This document shows, piece after piece, positions 7,822-17,850 of a stretch of DNA of 51,680 nucleotides (position 1 is the first letter of the stretch; each line of letters begins with the position of its first letter). Source of the DNA: an uncultured Saprospiraceae bacterium (GTDB taxonomy: Bacteria > Bacteroidota > Bacteroidia > Chitinophagales > Saprospiraceae); assembly GCA_937923345.1 (NCBI GenBank), contig CAKZVJ010000048.1, forward strand, positions 1-51,680, written 5' to 3'. The notes under the pieces were generated by a model, which was not told where the DNA came from, did no database searches, and worked only from the letters and a program-made list of their open reading frames with translations. The position numbers were made by a program, and so were the translations under genes.

Positions 7822-8339
7822 ATCCAATATTCCAGACGAATAGATTCTACTTACGTGAGAAGCAACCTAGCGATGCCAAGGACATGTATTTGCTCAATGC
7901 AGATCCAGAGGTGATAAAATACACTGGAGACCCACCTTTTCAGGATGAAGGTGAGGCCTTAGCCTTTATCCAGCAGTATGATCATTTTCAAAAACATGGC
8001 TTCGGAAGATGGGTCATCGTCGATCAACAGAGTGAGGAATATCTAGGTTGGTGTGGACTCAAGAAACATGATAATGGGATGATAGACCTTGGGTACAGAA
8101 TCAAAAAAGTACACTGGGGCAAAGGAATCGCTAGTGAAGCAGCTGCTGCTTGCTTAGACTATGGTTTCAATGTGCTACATATAAACGAAATAGTAGGTAG
8201 AAGCGCAAGCGCCAATGTAGTCTCTATTCGTATTCTAGAAAAAATCGGTATGAAATTCTGGAAGAAAGACACCTGCGATGGTATTGCAGATGCCGTTTGG
8301 TATAAAATTAATAGGAACGAGCCGAAGCGCCCTTTTTAA
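7818..8339 (+). CDS. GNAT family N-acetyltransferase (RimJ/RimL type)
   Basis: A 173-aa acetyl-CoA-dependent N-acetyltransferase of the RimJ/RimL-like branch. The opening TNRFYLREKQPSDAKDMYLL and YLGWCGLKKHDNGMIDLGYR are the family's first strands. The acetyl-CoA loop is HWGKGIASEAAAACLDYGF (about residues 97-115), with the IVGRSASANVVSIRILEKIG segment after it. It overlaps the glycosyltransferase gene by 4 bp and converges with the next gene, overlapping its stop by 4 bp. Substrate unknown; a protein N-terminus or small amine is usual. Coupling to a glycosyltransferase may mean it modifies a sugar amine, which is inference. Confidence 0.88.
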   Translation: MNPIFQTNRFYLREKQPSDAKDMYLLNADPEVIKYTGDPPFQDEGEALAFIQQYDHFQKHGFGRWVIVDQQSEEYLGWCGLKKHDNGMIDLGYRIKKVHWGKGIASEAAAACLDYGFNVLHINEIVGRSASANVVSIRILEKIGMKFWKKDTCDGIADAVWYKINRNEPKRPF

Positions 8340-8716
8340 AAAGGACAATCGTATAAGGACATTTCTTGACTTCCATCCGCTTTAGTAGCGATGCGGTATC
8401 GATAGCACGCATTTTTTGATTTCGCTTTTAAGATATGGCTGTATCCTTTCTGTATTAATGTCTCCAAATTCTTATCTGAAAATTTCTTGAGTACCTTTCC
8501 ATCCAACTCTACTTTAGCATCATCCACAAACATGTTGAATCCACCAATATTAGAAATGGTGCCTGTGATATCAGACTTTTCTTCTACCGTGTTAGAGACT
8601 AATGCTAGGTTAGTAGCTACATCTGTACTGGAAGTTTGTGCTTGTGCAAAGCCACATACATGCAGGCTAGCAATGAAAATGATGGTAAAAATACTCTTAA
8701 TCATAGTGGTATACAT
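8336..8716 (-). CDS. Exported hypothetical protein
   Basis: A 126-aa protein with a clear Sec signal peptide: the second Met (residue 5) starts MIKSIFTIIFIASLHVCGFA, with cleavage likely after AQA. The mature part of about 100 residues contains a Cys pair (NACYRYR and the terminal YDCPF) that could form a disulfide. I recognise no domain. The end overlaps the convergent acetyltransferase gene. Start could be 8716 or 8704; the latter gives the cleaner signal peptide. It is monocistronic, and an imperfect inverted repeat TTGGCT...AGCCAA (about 8747-8771) lies upstream. Confidence 0.65.
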   Translation of the reverse strand: MYTTMIKSIFTIIFIASLHVCGFAQAQTSSTDVATNLALVSNTVEEKSDITGTISNIGGFNMFVDDAKVELDGKVLKKFSDKNLETLIQKGYSHILKAKSKNACYRYRIATKADGSQEMSLYDCPF

Positions 8717-8820
8717 TAGTTAAATTTCTATTGGCTATAATGTCGACAAAGCCAACTGATAATCAATTATGTATAGGCCAAAAACATACCAAAAACGTAT
8801 TATTTCAGCAACCAAATGTA

Positions 8821-9732
8821 TTATGCAGATTCCTTTTTAGGAAAAACAGAGTGTTTTGCTCCCCAGTCATTTTTACGTAAGTAGTCTACTGCAGAACTTG
8901 TAAACAGAAGTCGTACCCCTACTCTAAAGATCATATATACTTGACCTAGCAATAGTCCAAAAATAATGGTAGTAGATGATGACATCACTATTACATCGTT
9001 CAGTGCAGCGTATACACCAAGAATGGCTAGAAATGTCAACATACAAAGCAGGAAAAGGAATAGGATTGAAAAGAAATGGCGTAAGCAGAAGAACTTTACA
9101 TCAATCAGAATAGGCAGAATAAATTTTCTATCTGTGTCAATGACCACTTTTATTTTTGCATATTCATTGACCATGTCGACCCATATCATAATCACTGCGA
9201 AAATGGCAAGCATAATCTTTGTATTGCGAACCAAGATGGTTTCAGATTCTAATTCGAAAGGAGAAAGACCTAGTTTTGAATAGATAGTAAATAGCACTGC
9301 AGCTACCACAATTTGTGCGATGATAAAATACAAAGCCAATCTTATCATTCGCCAAAAGTGCTTGGCACAGTTCGACAAAAATTCACCAAAAGTGTGACGC
9401 TGAAAAACATGAACATAACTCTCAATAAATCCACCTGATAAAAAAATATTAAGAATAAGATAGAGCACAACAAAGAAAGTGGCTTGACCAGCAACAAGGC
9501 TAATCTCCGTGCCAAAATTATTGATCAAGTCTACTATGAAATTTGCATCAAAATTCTTTAAACCTTCTAAGCTTGCTTCATTATTGGCTCCTACTTTATC
9601 CAATAAGGCACCAAAAGGTCTAGCGATGATGAATGCAAAAATAATATTGAAGCCAAATACTGCAAGCCATACTTTCCATTTGAAAAACAACAAACGAATT
9701 CCGCTCAAATATGTAGAGAACACTTCTTTCAT
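8821..9732 (-). CDS. Multi-pass membrane protein of unknown function
   Basis: A 303-aa protein with about six hydrophobic segments, e.g. VWLAVFGFNIIFAFIIA (about 22-38), ATFFVVLYLILNIFLSGGFI (84-103), LALYFIIAQIVVAAVLFTIY, IMLAIFAVIMIWV, FFSILFLFLLCMLTFLAILG and a final TTIIFGLLLGQVYMIF. I do not recognise the family; the layout resembles six-helix inner-membrane proteins of the DUF4013/YihY kind. Its ATG overlaps the stop of the upstream M1 peptidase gene (ATGA, 9729-9732), so the two are coupled in one reverse-strand operon. Confidence 0.75.
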   Translation of the reverse strand: MKEVFSTYLSGIRLLFFKWKVWLAVFGFNIIFAFIIARPFGALLDKVGANNEASLEGLKNFDANFIVDLINNFGTEISLVAGQATFFVVLYLILNIFLSGGFIESYVHVFQRHTFGEFLSNCAKHFWRMIRLALYFIIAQIVVAAVLFTIYSKLGLSPFELESETILVRNTKIMLAIFAVIMIWVDMVNEYAKIKVVIDTDRKFILPILIDVKFFCLRHFFSILFLFLLCMLTFLAILGVYAALNDVIVMSSSTTIIFGLLLGQVYMIFRVGVRLLFTSSAVDYLRKNDWGAKHSVFPKKESA

Positions 9733-11699
9733 ATAAACACCATCAAGCTCTCCAAAGCACGCTGCGTAGCCAAAAAGAATTTAGAAAAATAATACCTGAC
9801 GCCAGATTTATTTGGTTCTACCACAAATGAGTTGTTGATCCAATTTTTATCGATTGGTAATTTTTGTGCTGGATCCAATACAGCTTTGACCACTTTTTTG
9901 TTGGATAAAAAAGCAAAGGTATGCCCCCGAGTTTTGCCATCCCAATATTTCATCTCGCTGATGCCATCTTCAAAAAAGACTTCTACTTCTACAGGTAGCT
10001 TCATTCCCTCTAATCGATGTATAATCACTTTACTTTGGTACTTCTCTTGAGTATTTTGATCTGTAATACAGTCCTCAAAATTGTCAAGATACCCTACCGC
10101 TGAATCTACTGCTTTATTTGAAATACTAGCAACTGCATAATCACAAAAATCTGTACCATATAAAGCCTGGTCAAAAAACCAGTCCATATTCTCCCCTAAG
10201 GCATCTCCGTGATTTTTGCGGACCACAGCATTTACAATGTCAATAAAATCTTGCCCACATGGGTGTTTAAATTTCCAGGTCTCAAAATAGGTTTTCATTA
10301 TTTCTGACATTGTAGCATCGCCTATGAGTCCCTCCAAAGTATTCAGCCATAAAGCCGTTTTGTTATAAGCAATATCTCCATAGCCCCCTTCCGTATATTC
10401 GTAACTCTTAGTAGAAGCCGGCGCAATCTGAGGGTTTGGGCTATTAAAAAATTCTGCTCTATTAAACGCTTCGTTTCCAATTTTGAATCCCAACCAATTT
10501 ATGGTTGACTGATCTGCTCCAAGATACCCATCCAATATCTTGCCTTCAAAGTAAGTCGTAAATCCCTCGTCCAACCATGGCTCTTCTACCTCGTGGGTAG
10601 CGACCATTTGCATGAAATATTGATGCACAAATTCGTGCACCACTAAGGTCTCAGGGGTTCTTATTCCTTCCGGTAGAAAACAAAAGCTTACCGAAGATAT
10701 AAATGTAGGGTACTCCATTCCGCCAGTAAATAACCCATGTATGGGCGGATCCACAATAGTCAAGGTAGGATAAGGATATACCCCTATATGTTCATCCAAA
10801 TATTCAAAAGCGGCTACTACGGCATCAAAATACCTTGGGGCACAATCAACATGCTCCGGATAGGTCAATAATTTAATATCTACACCTTTCCACTGGCGAT
10901 GTAATTCTTCAAATTTTGGGGAGGCCGTCCAGCCAAAGTCAATTACATCTTCTACAACGTATCGCCAGGTGGTCGTCTCTCCTGCCTCTATCTTTTCTGC
11001 TAACTCACCACTTGCGCCTACTACAAAGTCTGAGGGTACATTTATGGATACATCATAATTTCCGAAATCTGAATAATATTCTCCTTGGGCATGATACTGA
11101 TGACAGTTCCAAGCATCTTCTTCAGCGAGGCGCATACCGGCTGGCTCATAGACTCCCAATTTTGGAAACCACTGTACCATAAAGTAGTAATCCATGTTAT
11201 AACCCGTGCGCGGCATAGTTTTCGGGATTTGTGAATGCCATTTCATTCGGAAGCGAGCGGACTCGCCAGGTTGCACTGCAGAGGCTAGCGGTACTCGCAG
11301 TACTGTTTGATCTTGGTCATTATTATCTTCAGGCTGAATATAGCTAGCCCCATTTATAAGTTCTACTCCAGCACTATCTATTAGCGACAAGACTTCTACC
11401 CAGCCCCAATTACAATCTTCGATGCCGTCTTTTGACAAACCACCTCCTAATGAACCCTCCTTCATAAAAGTGGATTCCGAATTCTTAAAAGCATTATAAT
11501 ATAGATGAAATTGAAGTTCACTGACAGGAGCTGTAGAGATGTTTTTCCATATCACTTCTTGATTAGCATTTACTTGCTTTTGTTCAACATCTAAAGACAA
11601 ATCAATGGTATAGTTAGCTATCCTAGGAGACAAAGGCGACTGTCCATGCAATGTGATAGATAGTGTAAAAAAAGAAAGTAAATAGCAGATTATTCTCAT
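9729..11699 (-). CDS. Exported M1 family zinc metallopeptidase (aminopeptidase N-like)
   Basis: An exported peptidase of 656 residues from the ATG at 11699 (an in-frame ATG at 11720 adds seven residues ahead of the signal peptide). MRIICYLLSFFTLSITLHGQ is a Sec signal. The M1 N-terminal beta domain follows. The catalytic zinc site is complete: HEFVH (about residue 345) and, 18 residues on, the third ligand Glu in WLDEGFTTYFEGKI. The exopeptidase motif is GGMEYPTF rather than GAMEN, as is common in this bacterial subgroup. It likely trims peptides in the periplasm or at the surface. The downstream membrane protein gene overlaps by 4 bp. Confidence 0.92.
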   Translation of the reverse strand: MRIICYLLSFFTLSITLHGQSPLSPRIANYTIDLSLDVEQKQVNANQEVIWKNISTAPVSELQFHLYYNAFKNSESTFMKEGSLGGGLSKDGIEDCNWGWVEVLSLIDSAGVELINGASYIQPEDNNDQDQTVLRVPLASAVQPGESARFRMKWHSQIPKTMPRTGYNMDYYFMVQWFPKLGVYEPAGMRLAEEDAWNCHQYHAQGEYYSDFGNYDVSINVPSDFVVGASGELAEKIEAGETTTWRYVVEDVIDFGWTASPKFEELHRQWKGVDIKLLTYPEHVDCAPRYFDAVVAAFEYLDEHIGVYPYPTLTIVDPPIHGLFTGGMEYPTFISSVSFCFLPEGIRTPETLVVHEFVHQYFMQMVATHEVEEPWLDEGFTTYFEGKILDGYLGADQSTINWLGFKIGNEAFNRAEFFNSPNPQIAPASTKSYEYTEGGYGDIAYNKTALWLNTLEGLIGDATMSEIMKTYFETWKFKHPCGQDFIDIVNAVVRKNHGDALGENMDWFFDQALYGTDFCDYAVASISNKAVDSAVGYLDNFEDCITDQNTQEKYQSKVIIHRLEGMKLPVEVEVFFEDGISEMKYWDGKTRGHTFAFLSNKKVVKAVLDPAQKLPIDKNWINNSFVVEPNKSGVRYYFSKFFLATQRALESLMVFI

Positions 11700-11928
11700 C
11701 TCCGTAAAGTAAGCAAACATATCTATAGAAAAATAGTTTTATGGGCAAATTGATATACCTACTGGGTAAAATTTCAAAAACTTACTCAGGGCATCGCTAT
11801 CTAGGTTTAATCGTGCGGGCAACTCAGTCAAGCAACACGGTGTTAAGAATTTGATAAAGGAGCGCATAAACAGTAGCATCATACAGTGATTTTATCTACC
11901 TTAGGGATAGAGAAATAATATATAGCTT

Positions 11929-13374
11929 ATGAAATTGCGATTCTTCTCCATCCTTACCATACTTTTCCTTACTCTCGTAGTACAAGCGCAAGAGAAGGTA
12001 TCAGAAGATTTTTTTCATAAAGAAGAACTAAAGAATGATATAGAACAGTTGCAAGAAAAGCTCTTGACCATCCATCCAGGTTTGGATTATTTTGTTCCTA
12101 AGTCTACTATTGAGCAAATGTTTGCAGAAAGGCTGGAGAATTTGCCTGACTCCATGAGCAGGATGGATTTTTTTGACTTAATGGAACCGATCATTGACAC
12201 TATAGAATGTGGACATACCAACATTAAATTTGCTCACAAATTGTATGACAGAAAAAAGGAAGGTGATAAGCCGCTTTTGTTTCCTATAAAAGTCTTGCTT
12301 TTGGACAATGAAGTTTTGCTTAAGGAAGACTTCAATATTGGATCAAGCATCATCCCTAAGGGGAGTCAGATTTTATCCATCGATTCTGTTGGCATTGATC
12401 ACATAGTAGACCGCATGACAAAATACCACAGAGGAGCTGATGGAGACCATCACTACCCTGAGCGACTATGGGCCGTCCGTACTTTTACAGATGGCTATGC
12501 ACGCTTCTTTGGCCTACAAGATAAATTTCTCATCAACCTTATCAATAGTAAAACAGGAGAAAATCAAACTTATACCATCGATGCCATACCACCCAACGCT
12601 TTACGAGAAATCAATAAAGTAGAAAACAAAAGCTACTCTCCAGTCACATTTGAAACTGTAGATAATGGAAAAATAGGTGTACTCACAATGACTTCATTTT
12701 CTAACAAAAGCTTTTTTAAAAAGAGTAAGAAAAAAATAAATAAAGCATTCAAAGAAGTAAGAAATAAAAATTTAGATAAGCTCATCTTAGATATTCGCAA
12801 TAATGGTGGTGGAGCTATTACAAATATAGAACATTTGACTCGACAATTAATCGATAAAGAATATCTTATCATCAGAGAAAGCTCTTTTAAAAAAGCTTAT
12901 CTAGACATGAAAAAATCTTTCTTTCAAAAAATACTTTTAGGTCTTGCAAGAAAAGATATTGTTGGAGATGATGTCTATTTTAGAAAATGGAGCAAGAAAA
13001 AAATAAAACCTAAATCCAAAGCTTATAACGGAGACTTAATAGTACTAATCAATGGGCAAAGCTATTCTGCAGCTGCCATGACACCCGCCTTATTGAAAGA
13101 TCACAAACGAGGTCTATTGATTGGCGAAGAAGCCGGGGGAAGCTATCATCTAGCCTTTGCAGGCGTATCAAAATATGTCACTATGAAAAATTCAAAGCTA
13201 AAAGTCCGTATTCCTATCATCAGCCTTATATATGATGTAAACGAAAATACGCAGGATCGCAGAGATGGTGTAGTCCCAGATATTGAAAAAAGATATACAA
13301 AAGAAGATTTAATTAACGGTACAGATACAGTGTTGGAATATGCCATTGAATACCTAAACAATCCAAAAACTTAG
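11929..13374 (+). CDS. Exported S41 family (tail-specific/CTP-like) serine peptidase
   Basis: A 481-aa protein with Sec signal MKLRFFSILTILFLTLVVQA. Residues about 30-110 are a helical N-terminal region and 120-170 resemble a PDZ-like segment (IIPKGSQILSIDSVGI). The S41 core starts near residue 240 (GKIGVLTMTSFSN), with KLILDIRNNGGGAI (about 285-298) and the catalytic serine in GQSYSAAAM (Ser near 380), followed by LLIGEEAGGS. Family members cleave C-terminal regions of exported proteins. It is monocistronic, transcribed divergently from the M1 peptidase and convergent with the phosphatase gene (6 bp apart). The substrate is unknown. Confidence 0.9.
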   Translation: MKLRFFSILTILFLTLVVQAQEKVSEDFFHKEELKNDIEQLQEKLLTIHPGLDYFVPKSTIEQMFAERLENLPDSMSRMDFFDLMEPIIDTIECGHTNIKFAHKLYDRKKEGDKPLLFPIKVLLLDNEVLLKEDFNIGSSIIPKGSQILSIDSVGIDHIVDRMTKYHRGADGDHHYPERLWAVRTFTDGYARFFGLQDKFLINLINSKTGENQTYTIDAIPPNALREINKVENKSYSPVTFETVDNGKIGVLTMTSFSNKSFFKKSKKKINKAFKEVRNKNLDKLILDIRNNGGGAITNIEHLTRQLIDKEYLIIRESSFKKAYLDMKKSFFQKILLGLARKDIVGDDVYFRKWSKKKIKPKSKAYNGDLIVLINGQSYSAAAMTPALLKDHKRGLLIGEEAGGSYHLAFAGVSKYVTMKNSKLKVRIPIISLIYDVNENTQDRRDGVVPDIEKRYTKEDLINGTDTVLEYAIEYLNNPKT

Positions 13375-13380
13375 GTAAGC

Positions 13381-14616
13381 TTAAAAGAACTTAGCTGTCA
13401 GTACCGTCAAGTCATCTGGATATGCGGCCTCTCCTCTAAATTCTTCAATTCTTTGTTGAAGCAATTCATTGAATACTGCTGCAGGTAATTTGTGATGACT
13501 AGTTACTAATTGCTCTATAAACTCATCTGTTAGAAAAACATCATTCTCATTTCGCAAATCTGATAGTCCATCTGTATAGCTAAGAATCATCGCTTTCTTT
13601 GGAATATGAATACTACCAACTCCTATCTCTCCAGGTATGCTTTCGAAAGATCCTAAGAATGTGCACCCTTGATCCAGCTTTTGAAGTTCTCCATTGATAA
13701 AGATATAAGGAGGATTATGGCCTGCATTTACGTAAGAGAGCATTCTAGTCTTTCGATTAAATTCCGCAGTAAAGAAAGTGATAAACCTGTCCCCTTTCGT
13801 AACCGCATACACGTTAGAGTTGAGATCTTGAATAAAATTTGGAAAGTCAGTTTTGGTTTTGATTAAACTATGAAATGAGGCTTGGAAATTGGCCATCAAT
13901 AGAGCAGCTGCTACGCCTTTCCCAGAGATATCTGCCACACAAAATGCAAATCGGTCTTCATCTAAATCAATATAATCAAAGTAGTCACCACCTATCCCTA
14001 ATTGAGGCTTATATATACTGGCTAATTCATAACAGGTATCTGAAGGCAAAGCCCTAGGCACTAGCATGAGTTGCATTTCACTTGCCAGCTCCATTTCACG
14101 CTCCATTTTAGATTGCTCCAATTGTCTTCGGAATAAGCGTTTATTTTCGATGGCTACCGCAATAATATTAGTGATAGTTGTGATGAACTGTACTTTATTG
14201 TACATTTCCTCATCCTCTGCTAAGCCTCCAATAAATACATAGGCGATAGCTACTTCTTTATGCTTAACTGGAATGACAATCTCGAATTCATCGATAAGTG
14301 GATCTATACCTTTCTCAATATTCCCTACCCGCTCAAAATTTGGAAAAAATGCTTCGATATTTCGTTTTAATAAACGCTCTTTTATTCCTGAATCACTCGC
14401 GATGATCCAATCATTATCTCTCCTAATATATAGCAGCAACTTGTCAACACCCATCTCCCAATTGAGAAATGAAGTATACATCTTGAATAAGCCATCCACA
14501 GATACATTCTCATTGATCGCTTGGGTGATATTCAACAAACGATTGATTTGCAGCTGCTTCAAATTGAGTTTTTGTTCTAACTCAGCAGGTGTTATGCTAT
14601 CTGTAGATTTAGACAT
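13381..14616 (-). CDS. GAF-SpoIIE type PP2C serine phosphatase
   Basis: A 411-aa cytoplasmic protein. Residues about 35-170 form a GAF-like sensor domain; a short coiled linker (LFRRQLEQSKMEREMELASE) leads to a SpoIIE/RsbU-type PP2C phosphatase (about 185-411). Metal-binding motifs are visible: GIGGDYFDYI, FCVADISGKGVAAALLMANF, NAGHNPPY and SYTDGLSDLRNEN. Such enzymes dephosphorylate anti-anti-sigma factors in partner-switching pathways. No anti-sigma partner or STAS protein is adjacent, so the pathway is not identified here. Confidence 0.92.
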   Translation of the reverse strand: MSKSTDSITPAELEQKLNLKQLQINRLLNITQAINENVSVDGLFKMYTSFLNWEMGVDKLLLYIRRDNDWIIASDSGIKERLLKRNIEAFFPNFERVGNIEKGIDPLIDEFEIVIPVKHKEVAIAYVFIGGLAEDEEMYNKVQFITTITNIIAVAIENKRLFRRQLEQSKMEREMELASEMQLMLVPRALPSDTCYELASIYKPQLGIGGDYFDYIDLDEDRFAFCVADISGKGVAAALLMANFQASFHSLIKTKTDFPNFIQDLNSNVYAVTKGDRFITFFTAEFNRKTRMLSYVNAGHNPPYIFINGELQKLDQGCTFLGSFESIPGEIGVGSIHIPKKAMILSYTDGLSDLRNENDVFLTDEFIEQLVTSHHKLPAAVFNELLQQRIEEFRGEAAYPDDLTVLTAKFF

Positions 14617-14737
14617 TAATCAAATGTAACGAACCTTGATGAGATTCTGTACAAAATGTAGTATTGACTTAATAGAAATCGTAATTTTTACTCCTCATAA
14701 GGTATGTTCGCTTACATATCATTCTATAGACTAATGG

Positions 14738-14860
14738 CCTAGCGCTGTGCAGTAGTGGAGCCAGCAGGCGACAGTCCGACAGGACCAACCGAATAGGGCG
14801 CTGCGAAACATAGCGACCCACGCATTCTTCTGCGTGGGTAGGCCCCAAAAACTACTTTTG
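14738..14860. repeat. GC-rich palindromic intergenic element (copy B, inverted)
   Basis: Read on the reverse strand it starts TTTTGGGGCCTACCCACGCA, forms a 9-bp stem (14816-14824 with 14831-14839) and continues TGGGTCGCTATGTTTCG and GGTCCTGTCGGACT, nearly identical to copy A outside the stem. The stem sequence itself is different. It fills most of the gap before uvrB. Confidence 0.7.
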
Positions 14861-14922
14861 AAACAAGGCATGAAACTCAAGCGAAAAATATTTATCTTTA
14901 TAGGCTAAATTATGCTGTGCCT

Positions 14923-16953
14923 ATGAAATTTCAACTCAATTCTCCATTTACTCCGACCGGGGATCAACCGAAGGCTATCGAGCGTATCGTGGCGGGGGTC
15001 AAAGCTGGGGATCAAGCGCAGGTGCTACTGGGGGTGACGGGTAGTGGTAAGACTTTTTCGATGGCGAATGTGATCAAGGAACTCAATACGCCGACCCTTA
15101 TCTTGACGCACAACAAGACCCTGACTGCGCAGCTCTATAGTGAGTTTAAAGAATTTTTTCCTGACAATGCGGTGGAGTATTTTGTATCCTACTATGATTA
15201 TTATCAGCCGGAAGCATATGTCTCGAGCAGTGACACTTATATAGAAAAAGATCTCTCCATCAATGAAGAAGTGGAGAAACTGAGATTGCGAGCAACCTCC
15301 TCTTTGCTATCGGGCCGACGCGACATCATCATCGTGGCTTCGGTGTCTTGCATCTTTGGGATGGGTAATCCGGAAGATTATAAAGATGGGATCATCCGTA
15401 TTCACAAAGGGCAAGTCGTGAGTCGAAATACGTTTTTGTACGAACTGGTACAGAGTCTATATTCGCGGACCACGGCTGAGTTTAAGCGGGCTACTTTTAG
15501 GGTGCGTGGAGATACGGTGGACATCAATCTGCCGTATGTAGACTATGGATATCGGGTGACATTTTTTGGAGACGAGATAGAAACCATCGATCGTCTAGAA
15601 ATAGAAAGTGGTAAGCGCATCGAGTCTATGGACAATGCGGCCATCTTTCCAGCGACCTTATATGTAGCGCCGAAAGATCGTATCCACGGCATCATTCATC
15701 AGATACAAGATGAGCTCAAAGAGCAGCAAGAATATTTTGAAAAGGAACGCAAGTTTGTAGAAGCGAGACGTATCTATGAGCGCATCAATTTTGATATAGA
15801 GATGATGCGAGAGCTGGGCTACTGCAATGGTGTAGAAAATTATTCTCGATTTTTTGATGGACGCCGACCAGGGACGAGACCTTTCTGCTTACTGGATTAT
15901 TTTCCAGAAGACTATTTGATATTTTTGGATGAGAGTCACGTGACGGTTCCGCAAATCAGAGGCATGTCTGGTGGAGATAGAAAACGAAAACTCAATTTGG
16001 TCAATTTTGGTTTCCGTCTGCCCTCTGCCATGGATAACCGTCCGCTCAACTTTACAGAATTTGAAGCGCTCACCAATCAAATCGTGTATGTAAGCGCGAC
16101 GCCTGGCGACTATGAACTAGAACAGACGGGAGGTGAAATAGTCGAGCAGTTGATCAGACCTACGGGCATCCTGGATCCTCCTATAGAAGTACGTCCAAGT
16201 ATCAATCAGATTGACGATCTGCTCGACGAAATTGATCAAAGAATCAAAGCCGATGAGCGGGTGCTGGTCACGACATTGACTAAGCGTATGTCAGAAGAGC
16301 TGACTAAATACATGACGCGACTCAATCTGAAAGTGCGCTATATTCACTCCGAAGTCGACACGATGGACAGAGTAGAAATCTTGCGTGATTTGCGACTGGG
16401 CACTTTTGATGTATTGGTTGGGGTCAACTTATTGAGAGAAGGATTGGATTTACCTGAGGTATCTTTGGTCGCTATCATTGATGCAGATAAGGAAGGCTTC
16501 TTGCGTAACAATCGTTCGCTCACCCAGACAGCCGGTCGTGCTGCGCGTAATGTCAACGGTCTAGTAATCATGTATGCAGACAAGATGACGGGCTCTATGC
16601 AGTACGCCATAGATGAAACCAATCGTCGTCGAGATATACAGATTGCCTACAATAAAAAGCACGGCATCGTCCCTGTAAATATCAAAAAATCAAAAGAAGA
16701 TATCTGGAACAAGAAAACCATTTTGGATATTCGTGGTGTGGAGAAGCAAGCCTATATTGAGCCAGACAGCTTGGACATCGCAGCAGATCCATTACTACAA
16801 TATATGAATCGAGATCAACTCGAAAAGCTAATTGAAGAGACTGGACGCAAAATGCGCAAGGCCGCAAAGGAATTAGACTTTATCACTGCCGCACAGTACA
16901 GAGATGAGATTGCTGCTTTGAAAAAGAAACTAAAGGAGTCTATAAATGCGTAA
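14923..16953 (+). CDS. uvrB: UvrABC excinuclease subunit B
   Basis: UvrB verifies damage handed over by UvrA and recruits UvrC in nucleotide excision repair. At 676 residues from the ATG at 14923 (an in-frame GTG at 14917 adds two) it has full family length. Visible parts: Walker A GVTGSGKTFSMANVI near residue 40; the beta-hairpin region VSYYDYYQPEAYVSSSDTYI; helicase motifs DESHVTVPQIRGM and VYVSATPGDYELEQ; the C-terminal helicase motif QTAGRAARN; and a terminal UVR motif (about 635-670, MRKAAKELDFITAAQYRDEI) that contacts UvrC. The coding sequence is richer in GC than nearby genes. It stands alone between two palindromic elements. Confidence 0.98.
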   Translation: MKFQLNSPFTPTGDQPKAIERIVAGVKAGDQAQVLLGVTGSGKTFSMANVIKELNTPTLILTHNKTLTAQLYSEFKEFFPDNAVEYFVSYYDYYQPEAYVSSSDTYIEKDLSINEEVEKLRLRATSSLLSGRRDIIIVASVSCIFGMGNPEDYKDGIIRIHKGQVVSRNTFLYELVQSLYSRTTAEFKRATFRVRGDTVDINLPYVDYGYRVTFFGDEIETIDRLEIESGKRIESMDNAAIFPATLYVAPKDRIHGIIHQIQDELKEQQEYFEKERKFVEARRIYERINFDIEMMRELGYCNGVENYSRFFDGRRPGTRPFCLLDYFPEDYLIFLDESHVTVPQIRGMSGGDRKRKLNLVNFGFRLPSAMDNRPLNFTEFEALTNQIVYVSATPGDYELEQTGGEIVEQLIRPTGILDPPIEVRPSINQIDDLLDEIDQRIKADERVLVTTLTKRMSEELTKYMTRLNLKVRYIHSEVDTMDRVEILRDLRLGTFDVLVGVNLLREGLDLPEVSLVAIIDADKEGFLRNNRSLTQTAGRAARNVNGLVIMYADKMTGSMQYAIDETNRRRDIQIAYNKKHGIVPVNIKKSKEDIWNKKTILDIRGVEKQAYIEPDSLDIAADPLLQYMNRDQLEKLIEETGRKMRKAAKELDFITAAQYRDEIAALKKKLKESINA

Positions 16954-16989
16954 GTCATAAGTCATTCTCTCATGTAGTAGCTTGTTTAT

Positions 16990-17140
16990 TTGGGCGTACC
17001 CTATTACTACTCGCTTGAAAGGCGAGCAGTAATAGGTCAGGCTCTTGCGGGGTGCTCGTCCTTGCCTCCCGAAAATGGTCGACTGCAGACTAGCGACTAA
17101 GAAGTCGCTACCCTATCGATCCTTTACGCAAAAAAAAGTG
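16990..17140. repeat. GC-rich palindromic intergenic element (copy C)
   Basis: Starts TTTGGGCGTACC, carries a 14-bp stem with one mismatch (17001-17014 with 17022-17035), then GGTCAGGCTCTTGCGGGG. A second small stem AGCGACT/AGTCGCT lies near 17092-17110, and the block ends CGATCCTTTACGC before an A run. The arms are unrelated to those in copies A and B. Confidence 0.6.
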
Positions 17141-17194
17141 CCTATATTGACAATTCACACAAAATGAAATTTTAGCCACGCTAGAGAAAAATAA

Positions 17195-17824
17195 ATGGAA
17201 GCACCTGATAAACATATTAAATTCCCACTTGATAATTATGATAGATTATGTTTCTTAAAAAACGTGGTCACCAATCCTAACATCATAGTTGGCGACTATA
17301 CCTACTATGACGATTTTGAGACCGTAGAAAATTTTGAGAAAAATGTAAAATATCTATTCGATTTTACGGTAGACAAATTAATCATAGGCAAATTTTGCAT
17401 GATTGCCTCTGACGTCACCTTCATTATGAATGGCGCCAATCACCTGAATAATGCGATCACCACTTATCCATTTGCTATATTTGGAAAAGACTGGACAGCC
17501 GCTATGGAAGGAAAAGAATATCCACAAAAAGGAAATACCGTCATAGGAAATGATGTATGGATAGGATACGGAGCTACTATTATGCCAGGCGTCAGAATTG
17601 GGGATGGCGCCATCATCGCCACCAATTCTGTAGTCACGAAGGATGTTGCTCCCTACTCCATTGTAGGAGGTAATCCAGCTAAAGAAATTCGCAAGCGGTT
17701 TTCTGAGGCAGACATTGAAAAACTACTTGAGATACGCTGGTGGGATTGGCCTATAGAAAAGATCACCCAAAATGTTCAAAATCTTACAGGAAATAATATT
17801 GAGGAATTGGTCAAACAAGTATAA
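17195..17824 (+). CDS. Vat-like xenobiotic acetyltransferase (left-handed beta-helix)
   Basis: A 209-aa hexapeptide-repeat acyltransferase of the CatB/Vat branch, which O-acetylates antibiotics such as streptogramin A or chloramphenicol from acetyl-CoA. The Vat layout is clear: NIIVGDYTYYDDFE near residue 30, KLIIGKFCMIASDVTFIMNG ending in the catalytic-His loop NGANH (about 80-90), the extended loop TYPFAIFGKDW, hexapeptide repeats GNTVIGNDVWIGYGATIMPG (about 112-131), SIVGGNPAKEIRKRF and the C-terminal WWDWPIEKI. Similarity to plasmid Vat enzymes seems high throughout. It is flanked by a palindromic element and a two-part hypothetical, not by a mobile element. True resistance activity is not shown by sequence. 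Confidence 0.88.
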   Translation: MEAPDKHIKFPLDNYDRLCFLKNVVTNPNIIVGDYTYYDDFETVENFEKNVKYLFDFTVDKLIIGKFCMIASDVTFIMNGANHLNNAITTYPFAIFGKDWTAAMEGKEYPQKGNTVIGNDVWIGYGATIMPGVRIGDGAIIATNSVVTKDVAPYSIVGGNPAKEIRKRFSEADIEKLLEIRWWDWPIEKITQNVQNLTGNNIEELVKQV

Positions 17825-17850
17825 ATTTAGAAGAATAATTAAACATCCTT